Shown in pieces: positions 1 through 8,210 of a stretch of 39,967 nucleotides of DNA (its first letter is position 1; each line of letters starts with the position of its first letter). The notes under the pieces were generated by a model. That model was not told where the DNA came from, made no database searches, and saw nothing but the letters and a program-made list of their open reading frames with translations. Source of the stretch: DASPUH01 sp035622975 (GTDB lineage Bacteria; Chloroflexota; Limnocylindria; Limnocylindrales; CSP1-4); the NCBI GenBank assembly GCA_035622975.1, contig DASPUH010000113.1, positions 1-39,967 on the forward strand, read 5' to 3'. A program made the translations under genes and the position numbers.

Positions 1-123
1 CCTCGCCCGGGCCAGCGCCGCGTACGCGTCGAGCGGCACGTCGGCGTCCGGCGAGAGGTCGGTGTGGAGGTGGGCGTCGAGCGGAAGGTCGAGCGCCGCG
101 GCGGTCGGCTCGGGCGGGGTCAT
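1..123 (-). CDS. PHP-domain phosphoesterase (histidinol-phosphatase-like), N-terminal fragment
   Basis: Only the first 41 codons lie in the window; the gene continues past the left edge. The translation starts MTPPEPTAAALDLPLDAHLH and carries the DAHLHTDLSPDA motif. This is the first metal-binding motif (D-x-H-x-H) of the PHP superfamily, which includes HisK-type histidinol phosphatases and related phosphoesterases. The pattern HxHTxxSxDA is typical of HisJ/HisK-like PHP proteins, but substrate cannot be told from this fragment. There is no Shine-Dalgarno sequence; a TACGCT box sits 7 bp upstream of the ATG, suggesting a leaderless transcript. It diverges from the glycosyltransferase gene on the other strand. 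Confidence 0.75.
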   Translation of the reverse strand, partial: MTPPEPTAAALDLPLDAHLHTDLSPDADVPLDAYAALARAR

Positions 124-130
124 CCGCCAC

Positions 131-136
131 AGCGTA
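131..136 (-). promoter_or_regulatory. Putative -10 box (TACGCT) of a leaderless promoter
   Basis: On the minus strand TACGCT lies 7 bp before the ATG of the PHP gene. Transcription starting 6-7 bp after the box would begin at or next to the ATG. No convincing -35 is seen. Confidence 0.5.
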
Positions 137-239
137 CAGGACCGACCGGTGCGGTCGGGCGGCGCCGCCCCCGCCCGTCCGCTAGCATCGGCGCGATGCA
201 CACGGTGGGCGGGTCCGGGTCCCTCGCGCGGAGCGGCGC

Positions 240-986
240 ATGATCGTCGTGGTCATGCCCGCCTACAACGCGGCACGGACCCTCGAGCGGACCTACCACG
301 ACATCCCCAAGGCCGTCGTCGACCACGTCATCCTCGTCGACGACGTGTCACGCGACGAGACGGTCGAGATCGCCCAGCGCCTGGGGCTGCAGGTCGAGGT
401 CCATCGCCAGAACCGCGGCTACGGCGGCAACCAGAAGACGTGCTACCGGCTGGCCCTCGCGGCCGGCGCCGACATCGTCGTGATGGTCCACCCCGACTAC
501 CAGTACGACCCCACGCGCATCCCCGCCGTCGTCGCCCCGATCGTCGCCGGCGCGGCCGACATGGTCCTGGGCTCGCGGCTGCTGGGCGACCCGCTGGCGG
601 GCGGCATGCCGCGCTGGAAGTTCGTCGCCAACCGCTTCCTGACCGGCCTCGAGAACCGCGCCTTCGGGCTCCACCTGTCCGAATACCACACCGGCTTCCG
701 GGCCTACTCGGCGCGCCTCCTGCGGGCGGTCGACATCGAGCGGGACAGCGACGACTTCGTGTTCGACCAGGAGTTCGTGGCCCAGGTCGTGGCGGCCGGC
801 TTCACCATCACCGAGGTGGCCGTGCCGACGCGCTACTTCGCCGAGGCCAGCTCGGTCGATTTCCGCCGCTCGGTGCGCTACGGCCTGGGCACGCTGGGCG
901 TCGTCGCCAGCTACACCCTGCACCGCCTGGGCTGGCGCCGCGACCCGCGCTTCGTGCCGCTCACGCCCCCGCCCGGGCCGAGTTAG
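240..986 (+). CDS. Family 2 glycosyltransferase, DPM1/polyprenyl-phosphate mannosyltransferase-like
   Basis: A 248-aa GT-A fold glycosyltransferase expected to move a sugar from a nucleotide donor to a polyprenyl phosphate or other membrane acceptor. Seen: the N-terminal beta strand VVVMPAYNAARTLERT, the LVDDVSRDET stretch of GT2 enzymes, NRGYGGNQKTCY, and the metal/donor-site region VHPDYQYDP near residue 82. There is no C-terminal membrane segment, so it is the short DPM1-like type rather than the GtrB/DPMS type with TM helices. No in-frame start exists between the upstream TAGCAT box (183-188) and 240, so the ATG at 240 is chosen. The convergent neighbour is a flippase-like membrane protein, a pairing that fits surface glycan or lipid-linked sugar metabolism; that link is inferred. 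Confidence 0.85.
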   Translation: MIVVVMPAYNAARTLERTYHDIPKAVVDHVILVDDVSRDETVEIAQRLGLQVEVHRQNRGYGGNQKTCYRLALAAGADIVVMVHPDYQYDPTRIPAVVAPIVAGAADMVLGSRLLGDPLAGGMPRWKFVANRFLTGLENRAFGLHLSEYHTGFRAYSARLLRAVDIERDSDDFVFDQEFVAQVVAAGFTITEVAVPTRYFAEASSVDFRRSVRYGLGTLGVVASYTLHRLGWRRDPRFVPLTPPPGPS

Positions 987-1000
987 GCCGGCAGGGCGGC

Positions 1001-1067
1001 GCCGGTCCTTGTGCCCGGTTTTGCGCCAGGCGGCGCGGACGCCGCCGGTCCTTGCGCCAGGCGGCGC
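1001..1067. repeat. Short intergenic direct repeat (31-bp period)
   Basis: In the 229-bp gap between the convergent glycosyltransferase and flippase genes, the 16-mer TTGCGCCAGGCGGCGC occurs at 1021-1036 and 1052-1067. The 11-mer GCCGGTCCTTG occurs at 1001 and 1044. An inverted copy of the core CGCCAGGCG lies at about 1125-1134. No ORF in the gap looks coding. It may be a small repeat family or a terminator-like region. Confidence 0.6.
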
Positions 1068-1163
1068 CATCGACGGAGGAGGGCTCCCGCGGCCCTCGGC
1101 CCGGCGCGTCGAGCGTCACGTGTGGCGCCTGGCGAAAGGAACGCCGGAGCATGGCCGCTGGGT

Positions 1164-1179
1164 CCGTCGTTAGCGACGG
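1164..1179 (+). terminator. Small hairpin in the convergent gap
   Basis: CCGTCG and CGACGG form a 6-bp stem with a TTAG loop. It could help end transcription from either side. No T-tract follows, so the role is uncertain. Confidence 0.3.
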
Positions 1180-1191
1180 CAGGAGCAACGG

Positions 1192-1211
1192 CCGCGGAGC
1201 AGTGTCCGCGG
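1192..1211 (-). terminator. Hairpin just downstream of the flippase-like gene
   Basis: CCGCGGA and TCCGCGG form a perfect 7-bp stem with a 6-nt loop, beginning 4 nt past the minus-strand stop codon at 1216-1218. There is no U-tract, as is often the case in very GC-rich genomes. Confidence 0.4.
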
Positions 1212-1215
1212 ACGC

Positions 1216-2289
1216 TCAGGACAGGGGCGGGGCGGACTCGTGGCTGTCGGTGCTGGCAGCGGGCGCGGCCGTGTGGTACGGGCCGTCGTACGGGTCGCCA
1301 GTGGCAGCACTGCGCCGCAGGGCGCTCAGGTTGCGCAGCTGGCCGAGGCGCCAGTCGACGGCCGGAAGGCTGATCGCACCGGCGACGGCCACCGGCACGA
1401 CCCCGACGAGGTGGGCGAGGATGCCCACGGCCAGGGCCTGCGAGCCGTCGAGGCCGGCGGCCGTGCCCACGTACACCACGGCGAACTCGAACGGGCCGAC
1501 GCCGGCCGGCGCGGAGGGGATGGCCGCGCCCAGGTTCGCGGCGGTGACCATGGCCAGCAGCACGATGGGCGACACGGGGATGCCGAGCGACCCGGCGACG
1601 ATGGCGAAGACGGCCGTGCCGGTGGTCCAGCTGATGAGCGTCAGGCCGGACCCCGCCACGACGCGCCGTGGCGCCGCCGCGTCGATGAGCGCGTGACCGA
1701 AGGAGCCCACGTGGGGCAGCACGAGCCGCGCCGGGCCGCGGCTGACGCGGGTCACGACCCAGTCCAGCAGCCGTCGGACGAAGTCGTGCGGCACGAGCGT
1801 CACGGTCAACAGGACGATCCAGCCCAGGGCGGCCACGAGGGTGAACGCGCCCGTGATGGCACTCCCCAGACCGGCCGCCGCGGACGCGATGGCTCCGAGG
1901 GTGGCGGCGCTGACGAGATCAAGGCCGCGCTCGAGGGCGATCGAGCCGAGGGCCCGCAGCTGCCCCACGTGGGCACGCGTGCCCGCCAGGTGCGCCCGCA
2001 CGAACTCGCCCAGCCGCCCCGGCAGGACGATGTTGACGAGGTAGCCCACGAGCAGGTAGCGCAGGGTCTCGCGGTACCCAGGGCGCGGCTCGTGCGCCAG
2101 CAGGAGGTGCCAGCGGATCGTGCGCGCCGTCTGGTCCACGGCCAGCAGCGGCAGCACGAGCAGCAGGACCAGGGGCTGCGCGCGCCCCAGGGTGGCTGCC
2201 GCAGCGCCCGGATTGACCTCCAGGAGCACGACCCCGATCAGCACGACGCTGACCGCCAGCCCGATCAGGCTGGTCGTCAAGCGGCGCAC
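1216..2289 (-). CDS. Flippase-like membrane protein, lysylphosphatidylglycerol synthase TM (AglD2/UPF0104) family
   Basis: A 357-aa polytopic membrane protein with roughly eight hydrophobic segments. The family covers the transmembrane half of MprF/LPG synthases and stand-alone proteins near glycosyltransferases that are thought to flip lipids or lipid-linked sugars. Seen: an LVGYLVNIVLPGRLGEFVRA motif (G-R-x-GE), RGLDLVSAATLG and AIPSAPAGVGPFEFAVV, which are hallmarks of the family. A longer reading frame runs back to 2748 but only overlaps kbl; the GTG at 2289 follows the kbl stop after 1 nt, so the two genes are almost certainly co-transcribed. The C-terminal tail after about residue 315 is hydrophilic. 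Substrate is unknown. Confidence 0.85.
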   Translation of the reverse strand: MRRLTTSLIGLAVSVVLIGVVLLEVNPGAAAATLGRAQPLVLLLVLPLLAVDQTARTIRWHLLLAHEPRPGYRETLRYLLVGYLVNIVLPGRLGEFVRAHLAGTRAHVGQLRALGSIALERGLDLVSAATLGAIASAAAGLGSAITGAFTLVAALGWIVLLTVTLVPHDFVRRLLDWVVTRVSRGPARLVLPHVGSFGHALIDAAAPRRVVAGSGLTLISWTTGTAVFAIVAGSLGIPVSPIVLLAMVTAANLGAAIPSAPAGVGPFEFAVVYVGTAAGLDGSQALAVGILAHLVGVVPVAVAGAISLPAVDWRLGQLRNLSALRRSAATGDPYDGPYHTAAPAASTDSHESAPPLS

Positions 2290-2290
2290 C

Positions 2291-3505
<1,215 letters not shown>

Positions 3506-3753
3506 CGTCGGCGCCTAGGCTACCGCGTGCGTCGCAGCCGTATGAGACGCGCGCTTACATGAACGTCCCAGGTTGCTCACGACGAACGAGGGCCGGGGTG
3601 CGGCCCGGGATGGGCAGCTCCGCAGCCGAGGTGTGCACCGGAGGTTCAGGACGGCCGGCGACGGGCCCTTCCGCCGTCGTCACGAACACGCGATGTTCAC
3701 CTCGGGTGGGCGTTCACGCTGGGTGGGACGCGGCACCGGGTGGTGCGTGGTCC
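3506..3753. other. tdh-kbl intergenic region (248 bp) with small inverted repeats
   Basis: No coding ORF is supported. On the minus strand a TAGCCT box (3522-3517) lies 11 bp before the kbl ATG, so kbl probably has its own promoter. GAACA-cgcga-TGTTC (3684-3698) is a perfect 5-bp inverted repeat of operator-like form. GCACC-gggt-GGTGC (3733-3746) lies 8 nt past the tdh stop and could be a weak terminator. Confidence 0.4.
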
Positions 3754-4794
3754 TTACGAGGTGACCTGCGGCAGCAGGACGACCTTGCCGGCGTGGCCCG
3801 CGGCGACCAGCTCGAACGCCTCGGCGTAGCGGTCCAGCGGCAGGCGGTGCGTGATGATCGGGGAGAGGTCAAGGCCCTCCTCCAGCAGCGCCGTGGTGCG
3901 GTACCACGTCTCCCACATGCGCCGGCCGGTGATGCCGTAGACGCGGATGCCGTTGAAGATCATCTCCGCCGACACGTCGATGGTGGCCGGCCTGGCATGC
4001 GTCCCCAGCAACGAGATGCGCCCGCCGTTGGTGAGCGCCCGGAGGCCGGTGTGGAGGGCGGCCTCCGCCCCGGACATCTCCAGCACCACGTCCACGCCGT
4101 CGCCGTCGGTGGCCGCGCGCAGCCGGGCGACCACGTCCTCGTGCGCGTCGATGGCCTCATGGGCTCCCATCCGGCCGGCCACGGCCAGCCGTTCGAGGTT
4201 GAGGTCGGTGGCAAAGATGTGGCGCGCGCCGGCCAGGCGGGCGATGGCGACGGCCATGAGGCCGATCGGGCCGCAGCCCAGGATGGCCACCGACTGGCCG
4301 GCGATCTCCTCCACGAACAAGGCGTGCACGGCGTTGCCCATCGGCTCCTGGAGGGCCGCCACCTCGGGCGCCAGACCATCGGAGACCCAGGCATTGGATT
4401 CGGGGATGACGGCGTACTCGGCGAACACGCCCGGCGCCCCCACGCCGAGGATGCGCAGGTGCTGGCAGACGTTGGCCCGGCCGGTGCGGCACTGGTAGCA
4501 CGTCCAGTCCACGAGGTGCGTCTCGGCCGCCACGAGCGCGCCCTCCGGCACGCGGGTGGCACCCTGGCCGCGCGCCACGACGAGGCCCGCCATCTCATGG
4601 CCGAAGACGAGCGGCGGCTTGACGTTGGCCTGGGCCCACGCGTCCCACCGTTCGATGTGCACGTCGGTCCCGCAGACGCTGGCCGCCTGGACCTGGACCA
4701 GGATCTCACCCGGCCCCGGCTCGGGGACAGGCACTTCACGGATGGCGGCTCCCGGGACCGCCTGTTCCTTGACGAGAGCGCGCATGGTGCGCAT
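3754..4794 (-). CDS. tdh: L-threonine 3-dehydrogenase
   Basis: A 346-aa zinc-dependent medium-chain dehydrogenase that oxidises L-threonine to 2-amino-3-oxobutyrate with NAD+. Seen: VCGTDVHIERWDAW with catalytic Zn ligand C41, GHEMAG with H66/E67, the Rossmann motif ILGCGPIGLMAVAIA, and a C-terminal half with METWYRTTALLEEGLDLSPI-type sequence, diagnostic of Tdh. At the structural zinc site the usual four cysteines read D96, C99, C102, C110 when aligned with my recollection of E. coli Tdh, so the first Cys is replaced by Asp. Two in-frame ATGs exist (4794, 4785); the upstream gene stops 3 nt before the first. Together with kbl it forms the threonine-to-glycine pathway. Confidence 0.92.
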   Translation of the reverse strand: MRTMRALVKEQAVPGAAIREVPVPEPGPGEILVQVQAASVCGTDVHIERWDAWAQANVKPPLVFGHEMAGLVVARGQGATRVPEGALVAAETHLVDWTCYQCRTGRANVCQHLRILGVGAPGVFAEYAVIPESNAWVSDGLAPEVAALQEPMGNAVHALFVEEIAGQSVAILGCGPIGLMAVAIARLAGARHIFATDLNLERLAVAGRMGAHEAIDAHEDVVARLRAATDGDGVDVVLEMSGAEAALHTGLRALTNGGRISLLGTHARPATIDVSAEMIFNGIRVYGITGRRMWETWYRTTALLEEGLDLSPIITHRLPLDRYAEAFELVAAGHAGKVVLLPQVTS

Positions 4795-4797
4795 CGG

Positions 4798-5799
4798 TCA
4801 GACGCAGATGCTCGGTTCGGGGTTGGCCTGGTCCTGCCACTGCTCCATGAACGTGATCGCGTCCTGGACGCTGAAGGTGTTGGTCAGCTCGACACGGTCC
4901 CAGGCGATGTAGGCGAATCGCGTCGTCATGCTGTCGAAACGCAGCACGAGCAGCTTGTTGGCGTCACCGCACGCCTTGGCCGAGTCGGCCTGTGGCGCGG
5001 TGTTGAAGGCCTGCTGCATGGCTGCCATCTCGGCCCCGCTGGGGCACCCCTGCGCCGGCGTCGGCGTGGCCACCGGCGTGGGGCCTGGCAGCGGGGCGCA
5101 GCTGTAGGCGATCACCACGTAGCCATGCTCCAGGTCATGCACCCAGCCACCCGGGACCTGCTCCTTGTCCGCGCCATAGAAGGCCCGCTTGATGGGCCCG
5201 ACATTCGTCACGTTGAAGTGTGAACCGGAACCGGGTGGGCAGTAGGCGTACTCGATCTTCGTGCTCGTGTCCAGGATGTGGGTGCGACCCAGGTCGGCCA
5301 CCGGGAAACCCACCAGCTGGGTCGGCTGGGGCAGCGGCGTGACCGAGGGTGTCGGGCCGGTGGAGCTGGAAGCACTGGGCGACGCGGACGGTGAGGCACT
5401 CGGGCTGGGGCTCGGCGACGGGCTGGGGGTGAGGCTCGGTGTCGGCGTGGCCGAGGGCGTCGGCGATGGTGTCGGCGACGGCGTGACCGAGGGGGTCGGG
5501 CTGGGCGTGGGGCTGGGTGAGGGCGAAGGCGTGAAGGTCGGGACCGGCGCGCTCGGGCCGGGCGTCAGCAGGCTGTCGCAGGCGTACGCCTTGCCGGAAG
5601 CGTTGGAGAGGACCAGGAACCCCACGATGACGATGCCGGCCACGGCGAAGACGGCCAGCAGGAGGCCGCCGTACCGATCCAGGACCGAGCGGTCGTCCCG
5701 CCGGATCTCTCGACCGCGCCTCGGCGCCCGCCCGTCTCGAGCGTTCGAAGCAGCGGTATCGCGCGTTCCTCCGGCGGGGCGGCGCGGTCGGTCAGGCAC
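4798..5799 (-). CDS. Membrane-anchored DUF3105 protein with long S/T/P-rich linker
   Basis: A 333-aa protein read from a GTG. Residues 1-42 are basic and cytoplasmic, a single TM helix covers about 45-67, an S/T/P repeat linker about 81-155, and a DUF3105 domain follows to the C-terminus. DUF3105 hallmarks seen are YCPPGSGSHFN and VHDLEHGYVVIAYSC. Cysteines at C-A-C-D, YSC, GC, AC and the C-terminal SICV suggest disulfides outside the membrane. The function of DUF3105 is unknown. The gene ends 3 nt before tdh, so the two are probably co-transcribed, though a functional link is not evident. A TACCCT box lies about 60 nt upstream of the start. Confidence 0.8.
   Translation of the reverse strand: MPDRPRRPAGGTRDTAASNARDGRAPRRGREIRRDDRSVLDRYGGLLLAVFAVAGIVIVGFLVLSNASGKAYACDSLLTPGPSAPVPTFTPSPSPSPTPSPTPSVTPSPTPSPTPSATPTPSLTPSPSPSPSPSASPSASPSASSSTGPTPSVTPLPQPTQLVGFPVADLGRTHILDTSTKIEYAYCPPGSGSHFNVTNVGPIKRAFYGADKEQVPGGWVHDLEHGYVVIAYSCAPLPGPTPVATPTPAQGCPSGAEMAAMQQAFNTAPQADSAKACGDANKLLVLRFDSMTTRFAYIAWDRVELTNTFSVQDAITFMEQWQDQANPEPSICV
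5340..5560 (-). repeat. Low-complexity coding repeat (SP/TP linker)
   Basis: Degenerate tandem 6-12 bp units encode runs of SPSP, TPSP and SASPSAS in the DUF3105 protein. Such tracts change length easily by slippage. They act as an extracellular spacer and are a likely O-glycosylation target. Confidence 0.75.
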
Positions 5800-5851
5800 G
5801 GGCAGGGAACCCCTCGTGTCGTGAGATCGTCAGGGCGGTGGCTCGGCCACG

Positions 5852-5867
5852 CCGGCGCACAGGGTAC
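5852..5867 (-). promoter_or_regulatory. Putative promoter element, 16-mer shared with position 30065
   Basis: The minus strand reads GTACCCTGTGCGCCGG, identical to the plus strand at 30065-30080. Both copies lie 35-60 nt upstream of a start codon and contain TACCCT, a possible -10 box. Here it precedes the DUF3105 gene. Confidence 0.35.
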
Positions 5868-5901
5868 TCGGACGCGGCCGTTCGCGCCGGGTTCGTGGTC
5901 G

Positions 5902-6276
5902 TCACGTCTCGTTGAACCAGAGACGGGCCTCGGGTCGTAACAGCCCTCGTATCAACACCAGGCCCAGGATGACCGCGAAGACGCCGCCGATCACCCCCGC
6001 GGTGAGCAGCAGGAGCGGCACGAGGGGCACGACCAGCGTGACCAGGCCCACGGACAGGCCCCAGCCCGCCTGCTTGCGCTGGAGCACGAGGGTGATGGTG
6101 AAGATGAGGTAGGCCAGGAGCGCCATCCAGACGAGGCCCATCGGCGAGATCGGCACGTCACTCGACGCCTGGGCCACCACAAGCGGCGTGGTCAGGCCCA
6201 GGATCGACAGCACGATCAGCGCATAGACCAGGAAGACGCGCACGCCGTTCGGCATCGCCCGTAAGGTGGCCAGCAT
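5902..6276 (-). CDS. Small integral membrane protein of unknown function
   Basis: A 124-aa protein with about four hydrophobic segments (FLVYALIVLSILGL, MGLVWMALLAYLIFTITLVL, LSVGLVTLVVPLVPLLLLTA, GVIGGVFAVILGLVLI) and a short polar C-terminus. I do not recognise a family. The start is uncertain: ATGs exist at 6312, 6297, 6276 and 6255. I chose 6276 because a CAGAAT box lies 8 bp upstream and longer forms run into the divergent amylase gene. If that choice and the amylase ATG at 6275 are both right, the two start codons overlap in one CATG. The gene is followed by a 102-bp gap and the DUF3105 promoter region. Confidence 0.65.
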   Translation of the reverse strand: MLATLRAMPNGVRVFLVYALIVLSILGLTTPLVVAQASSDVPISPMGLVWMALLAYLIFTITLVLQRKQAGWGLSVGLVTLVVPLVPLLLLTAGVIGGVFAVILGLVLIRGLLRPEARLWFNET

Positions 6277-7834
6277 GGCCGCCGATTCTGCCACCATAGG
6301 CGCGGTGAGCATCGAGACGCCGACGTGGGTCCGCGACGCCGTGTTCTACCAGGTCTTCCCCGATCGCTTCGCGCGCAGCGGACGCGTGCCCGCCCCCGGG
6401 CCGCTCCAGCCGTGGGATGCCCCGCCGACGCCAGAGGACATCAAGGGCGGCGACCTGGCCGGCCTGACCGACCGACTTGGCGACCTGGCGGAGCTGGGCA
6501 TCAATGCCCTCTACCTCACCCCCGTCTTCACCTCGGCGTCGAACCACCGCTACCACACCGACGATTACCTGGCCGTGGATCCGCTGTTGGGCGGCGAGGC
6601 GGCGTGGCGTGAGCTGATCGAGTCGGCGCGTGGACGCGGCATGCGCGTGATCCTGGACGGCGTGTTCAACCACACGGGGCGCGGCTTCCTGCCGTTCCAC
6701 CACATCCTCGAGACCGGGGCGGCGTCGCCGTACGTGGACTGGTACCACGTGGACCGGGGCCGCCTCACGTCCGGTGGGGCCCTGGATGCATACCCGACTC
6801 GCGCTTCCGATGCGGCGGGTGGCGGTGACATCGGCCGCCTGGGCTACGAGGCGTGGTGGGGCTTGCCGGCTCTGCCCAAGCTCAACCACGGCAACCCTGT
6901 CGTGCGCGAATACCTCTACGGCGTCGCAGAGAAGTGGATCAGGGCGGGGGCCGACGGCTGGCGCCTGGACGTGCCGGAGGAGATCCACGTGCCGGGCTTC
7001 TGGCAGGAGTTCCGACAGCGGGTCAAGGCCGTCAACCCCGACGCGTACATCGTGGCGGAGATCTGGCAGCCGCGGCCAGAGCGATTGGGCGGCGACGAAT
7101 TCGACGCGGTCATGGACTACCCACTGGCGGAGGCACTGCTCGGGTTCTGTGCGGGGAGCCACCTGGACCTCGGCGTGGCGCGGTCGCAGAACGAGTACGC
7201 GGCTCACGTGCGCGCCATGGACGGCGCGGCGTTCGCGGCCGAGCTCGAGCGGTTGCTGGGCATCTACGACCCGGCGGTCACGGCGGTCCAGTTCAACCTG
7301 CTGGGCAGCCATGACACGCCACGTTTCGTGACCGTGTGCGGTGGCGATCGCGACAGCCTGCGGCTGGCGACGCTCATCCAGATGACGCTTGCCGGCGCGC
7401 CCTCGATCTACTACGGCGATGAGATCGGCATGGAGGGCGGCGCCGACCCCGCGAATCGGGCGGCATTCCCGGCGGACCGCGCGGCCTGGGACCAGGGGCT
7501 GCGCGGCTTCATCGCCGGCGCCATCGCGCTGCGCCACTCCAGCGCTACGTTGCGTGACCGGGGCTCGTTCCGGGTCGTGGGGACGGCCGGCGGCTGCATG
7601 GCCTACGTGCGGCACGACGCGGCCACTGGTGAGCTGTGGGTCGTGGCGGTCAACGCCGGTGACGAGGGGGTCTCGCTGGACGTGACCCTGCCGGAGCTCG
7701 GCGATCGTGGCCTGGACGTCGTCCGCTGGGCCCCGTGGCCCGACCGCTGGGAAGGTTCGGTCACGGTCGCGGATGGGGGAAGCACACACCTCACCCTGGG
7801 TCCCCGCTCAGGGCTGATCGCGCGGGCGCGCTAG
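6275..7834 (+). CDS. GH13 alpha-glucan hydrolase, neopullulanase/cyclomaltodextrinase type
   Basis: A 519-aa (beta/alpha)8 amylase-family enzyme predicted to cleave alpha-1,4 (and possibly alpha-1,6) links in maltodextrins. Conserved regions in order: DGVFNHTGRGF (region I), LPALPKLNHGN (the MPKLN-type motif of the neopullulanase subfamily), GWRLDVPEEI (nucleophile Asp), VAEIW (acid/base Glu), LLGSHDTPRF (third Asp), and a C-terminal beta domain. It lacks the N-terminal CBM34 domain of classic neopullulanases and has no signal peptide, so it is probably cytoplasmic and acts on imported oligosaccharides or glycogen-derived dextrins. The ATG at 6275 is preceded by AAGGTGG at 5 nt spacing; a GTG at 6305 is the alternative start. 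Confidence 0.88.
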   Translation: MAADSATIGAVSIETPTWVRDAVFYQVFPDRFARSGRVPAPGPLQPWDAPPTPEDIKGGDLAGLTDRLGDLAELGINALYLTPVFTSASNHRYHTDDYLAVDPLLGGEAAWRELIESARGRGMRVILDGVFNHTGRGFLPFHHILETGAASPYVDWYHVDRGRLTSGGALDAYPTRASDAAGGGDIGRLGYEAWWGLPALPKLNHGNPVVREYLYGVAEKWIRAGADGWRLDVPEEIHVPGFWQEFRQRVKAVNPDAYIVAEIWQPRPERLGGDEFDAVMDYPLAEALLGFCAGSHLDLGVARSQNEYAAHVRAMDGAAFAAELERLLGIYDPAVTAVQFNLLGSHDTPRFVTVCGGDRDSLRLATLIQMTLAGAPSIYYGDEIGMEGGADPANRAAFPADRAAWDQGLRGFIAGAIALRHSSATLRDRGSFRVVGTAGGCMAYVRHDAATGELWVVAVNAGDEGVSLDVTLPELGDRGLDVVRWAPWPDRWEGSVTVADGGSTHLTLGPRSGLIARAR

Positions 7835-7838
7835 GAAG

Positions 7839-7869
7839 CGCCCCGTCGGCCCGGCACACCGACGGGGCG
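7839..7869 (+). terminator. Strong intrinsic terminator after the amylase gene
   Basis: CGCCCCGTCGG (7839-7849) and CCGACGGGGCG (7859-7869) form a perfect 11-bp stem with a 9-nt loop, followed by GCCTTTCGTC. It begins 4 nt after the amylase stop. It may also serve the minus-strand gene ending at 7916. Confidence 0.8.
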
Positions 7870-7915
7870 GCCTTTCGTCGGGGCAACCGTGGTTTGCGGC
7901 TTCGCGGCAGTCGAT

Positions 7916-8131
7916 CTACCGGCGGGGCCGCCCCGTCAGCCGCCTGACGATCCGGCGAAGGGAGCCCTCGGGCTCGGGCGGCGGCACCGTCTCCGAATCC
8001 CTGGGCTCGGCCGGCTCGTCGTGGTAGTCGTCGCCGAGGGTCCGCATCGGGACGGGGATCATCGAGAAGTCGGTCGGGGTCAGGAACGCGCCGGCGTTCC
8101 GTTCCGCCTTGCGCGGCTTGGGCTCTGTCAT
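7916..8131 (-). CDS. Small basic/acidic hypothetical protein (71 aa)
   Basis: The product reads MTEPKPRKAERNAGAFLTPT at its start and ends in a basic tail, RRIVRRLTGRPRR. The middle is acidic and proline-rich, with no TM helix and no family I recognise. It is supported by a strong ribosome binding site, AAGGAG 4 nt before the ATG. It lies 79 nt downstream of the large sensor gene on the same strand, past a hairpin, so co-transcription is possible but uncertain. Confidence 0.6.
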   Translation of the reverse strand: MTEPKPRKAERNAGAFLTPTDFSMIPVPMRTLGDDYHDEPAEPRDSETVPPPEPEGSLRRIVRRLTGRPRR

Positions 8132-8180
8132 GGGGCTCCTTGCTGCCGCCGAGGCTGCTCGCCTCGCGATGCGGCGTCAA

Positions 8181-8194
8181 GGGCCGGAAGGCCC
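8181..8194 (-). terminator. Hairpin after the GAF/GGDEF gene
   Basis: GGGCC-ttcc-GGCCC on the minus strand, followed by TTGACG, begins about 17 nt past the stop of the sensor gene. The stem is short, so it may be a weak or leaky terminator. Confidence 0.4.
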
Positions 8195-8210
8195 GGCAGC
8201 AGTCCGGTGA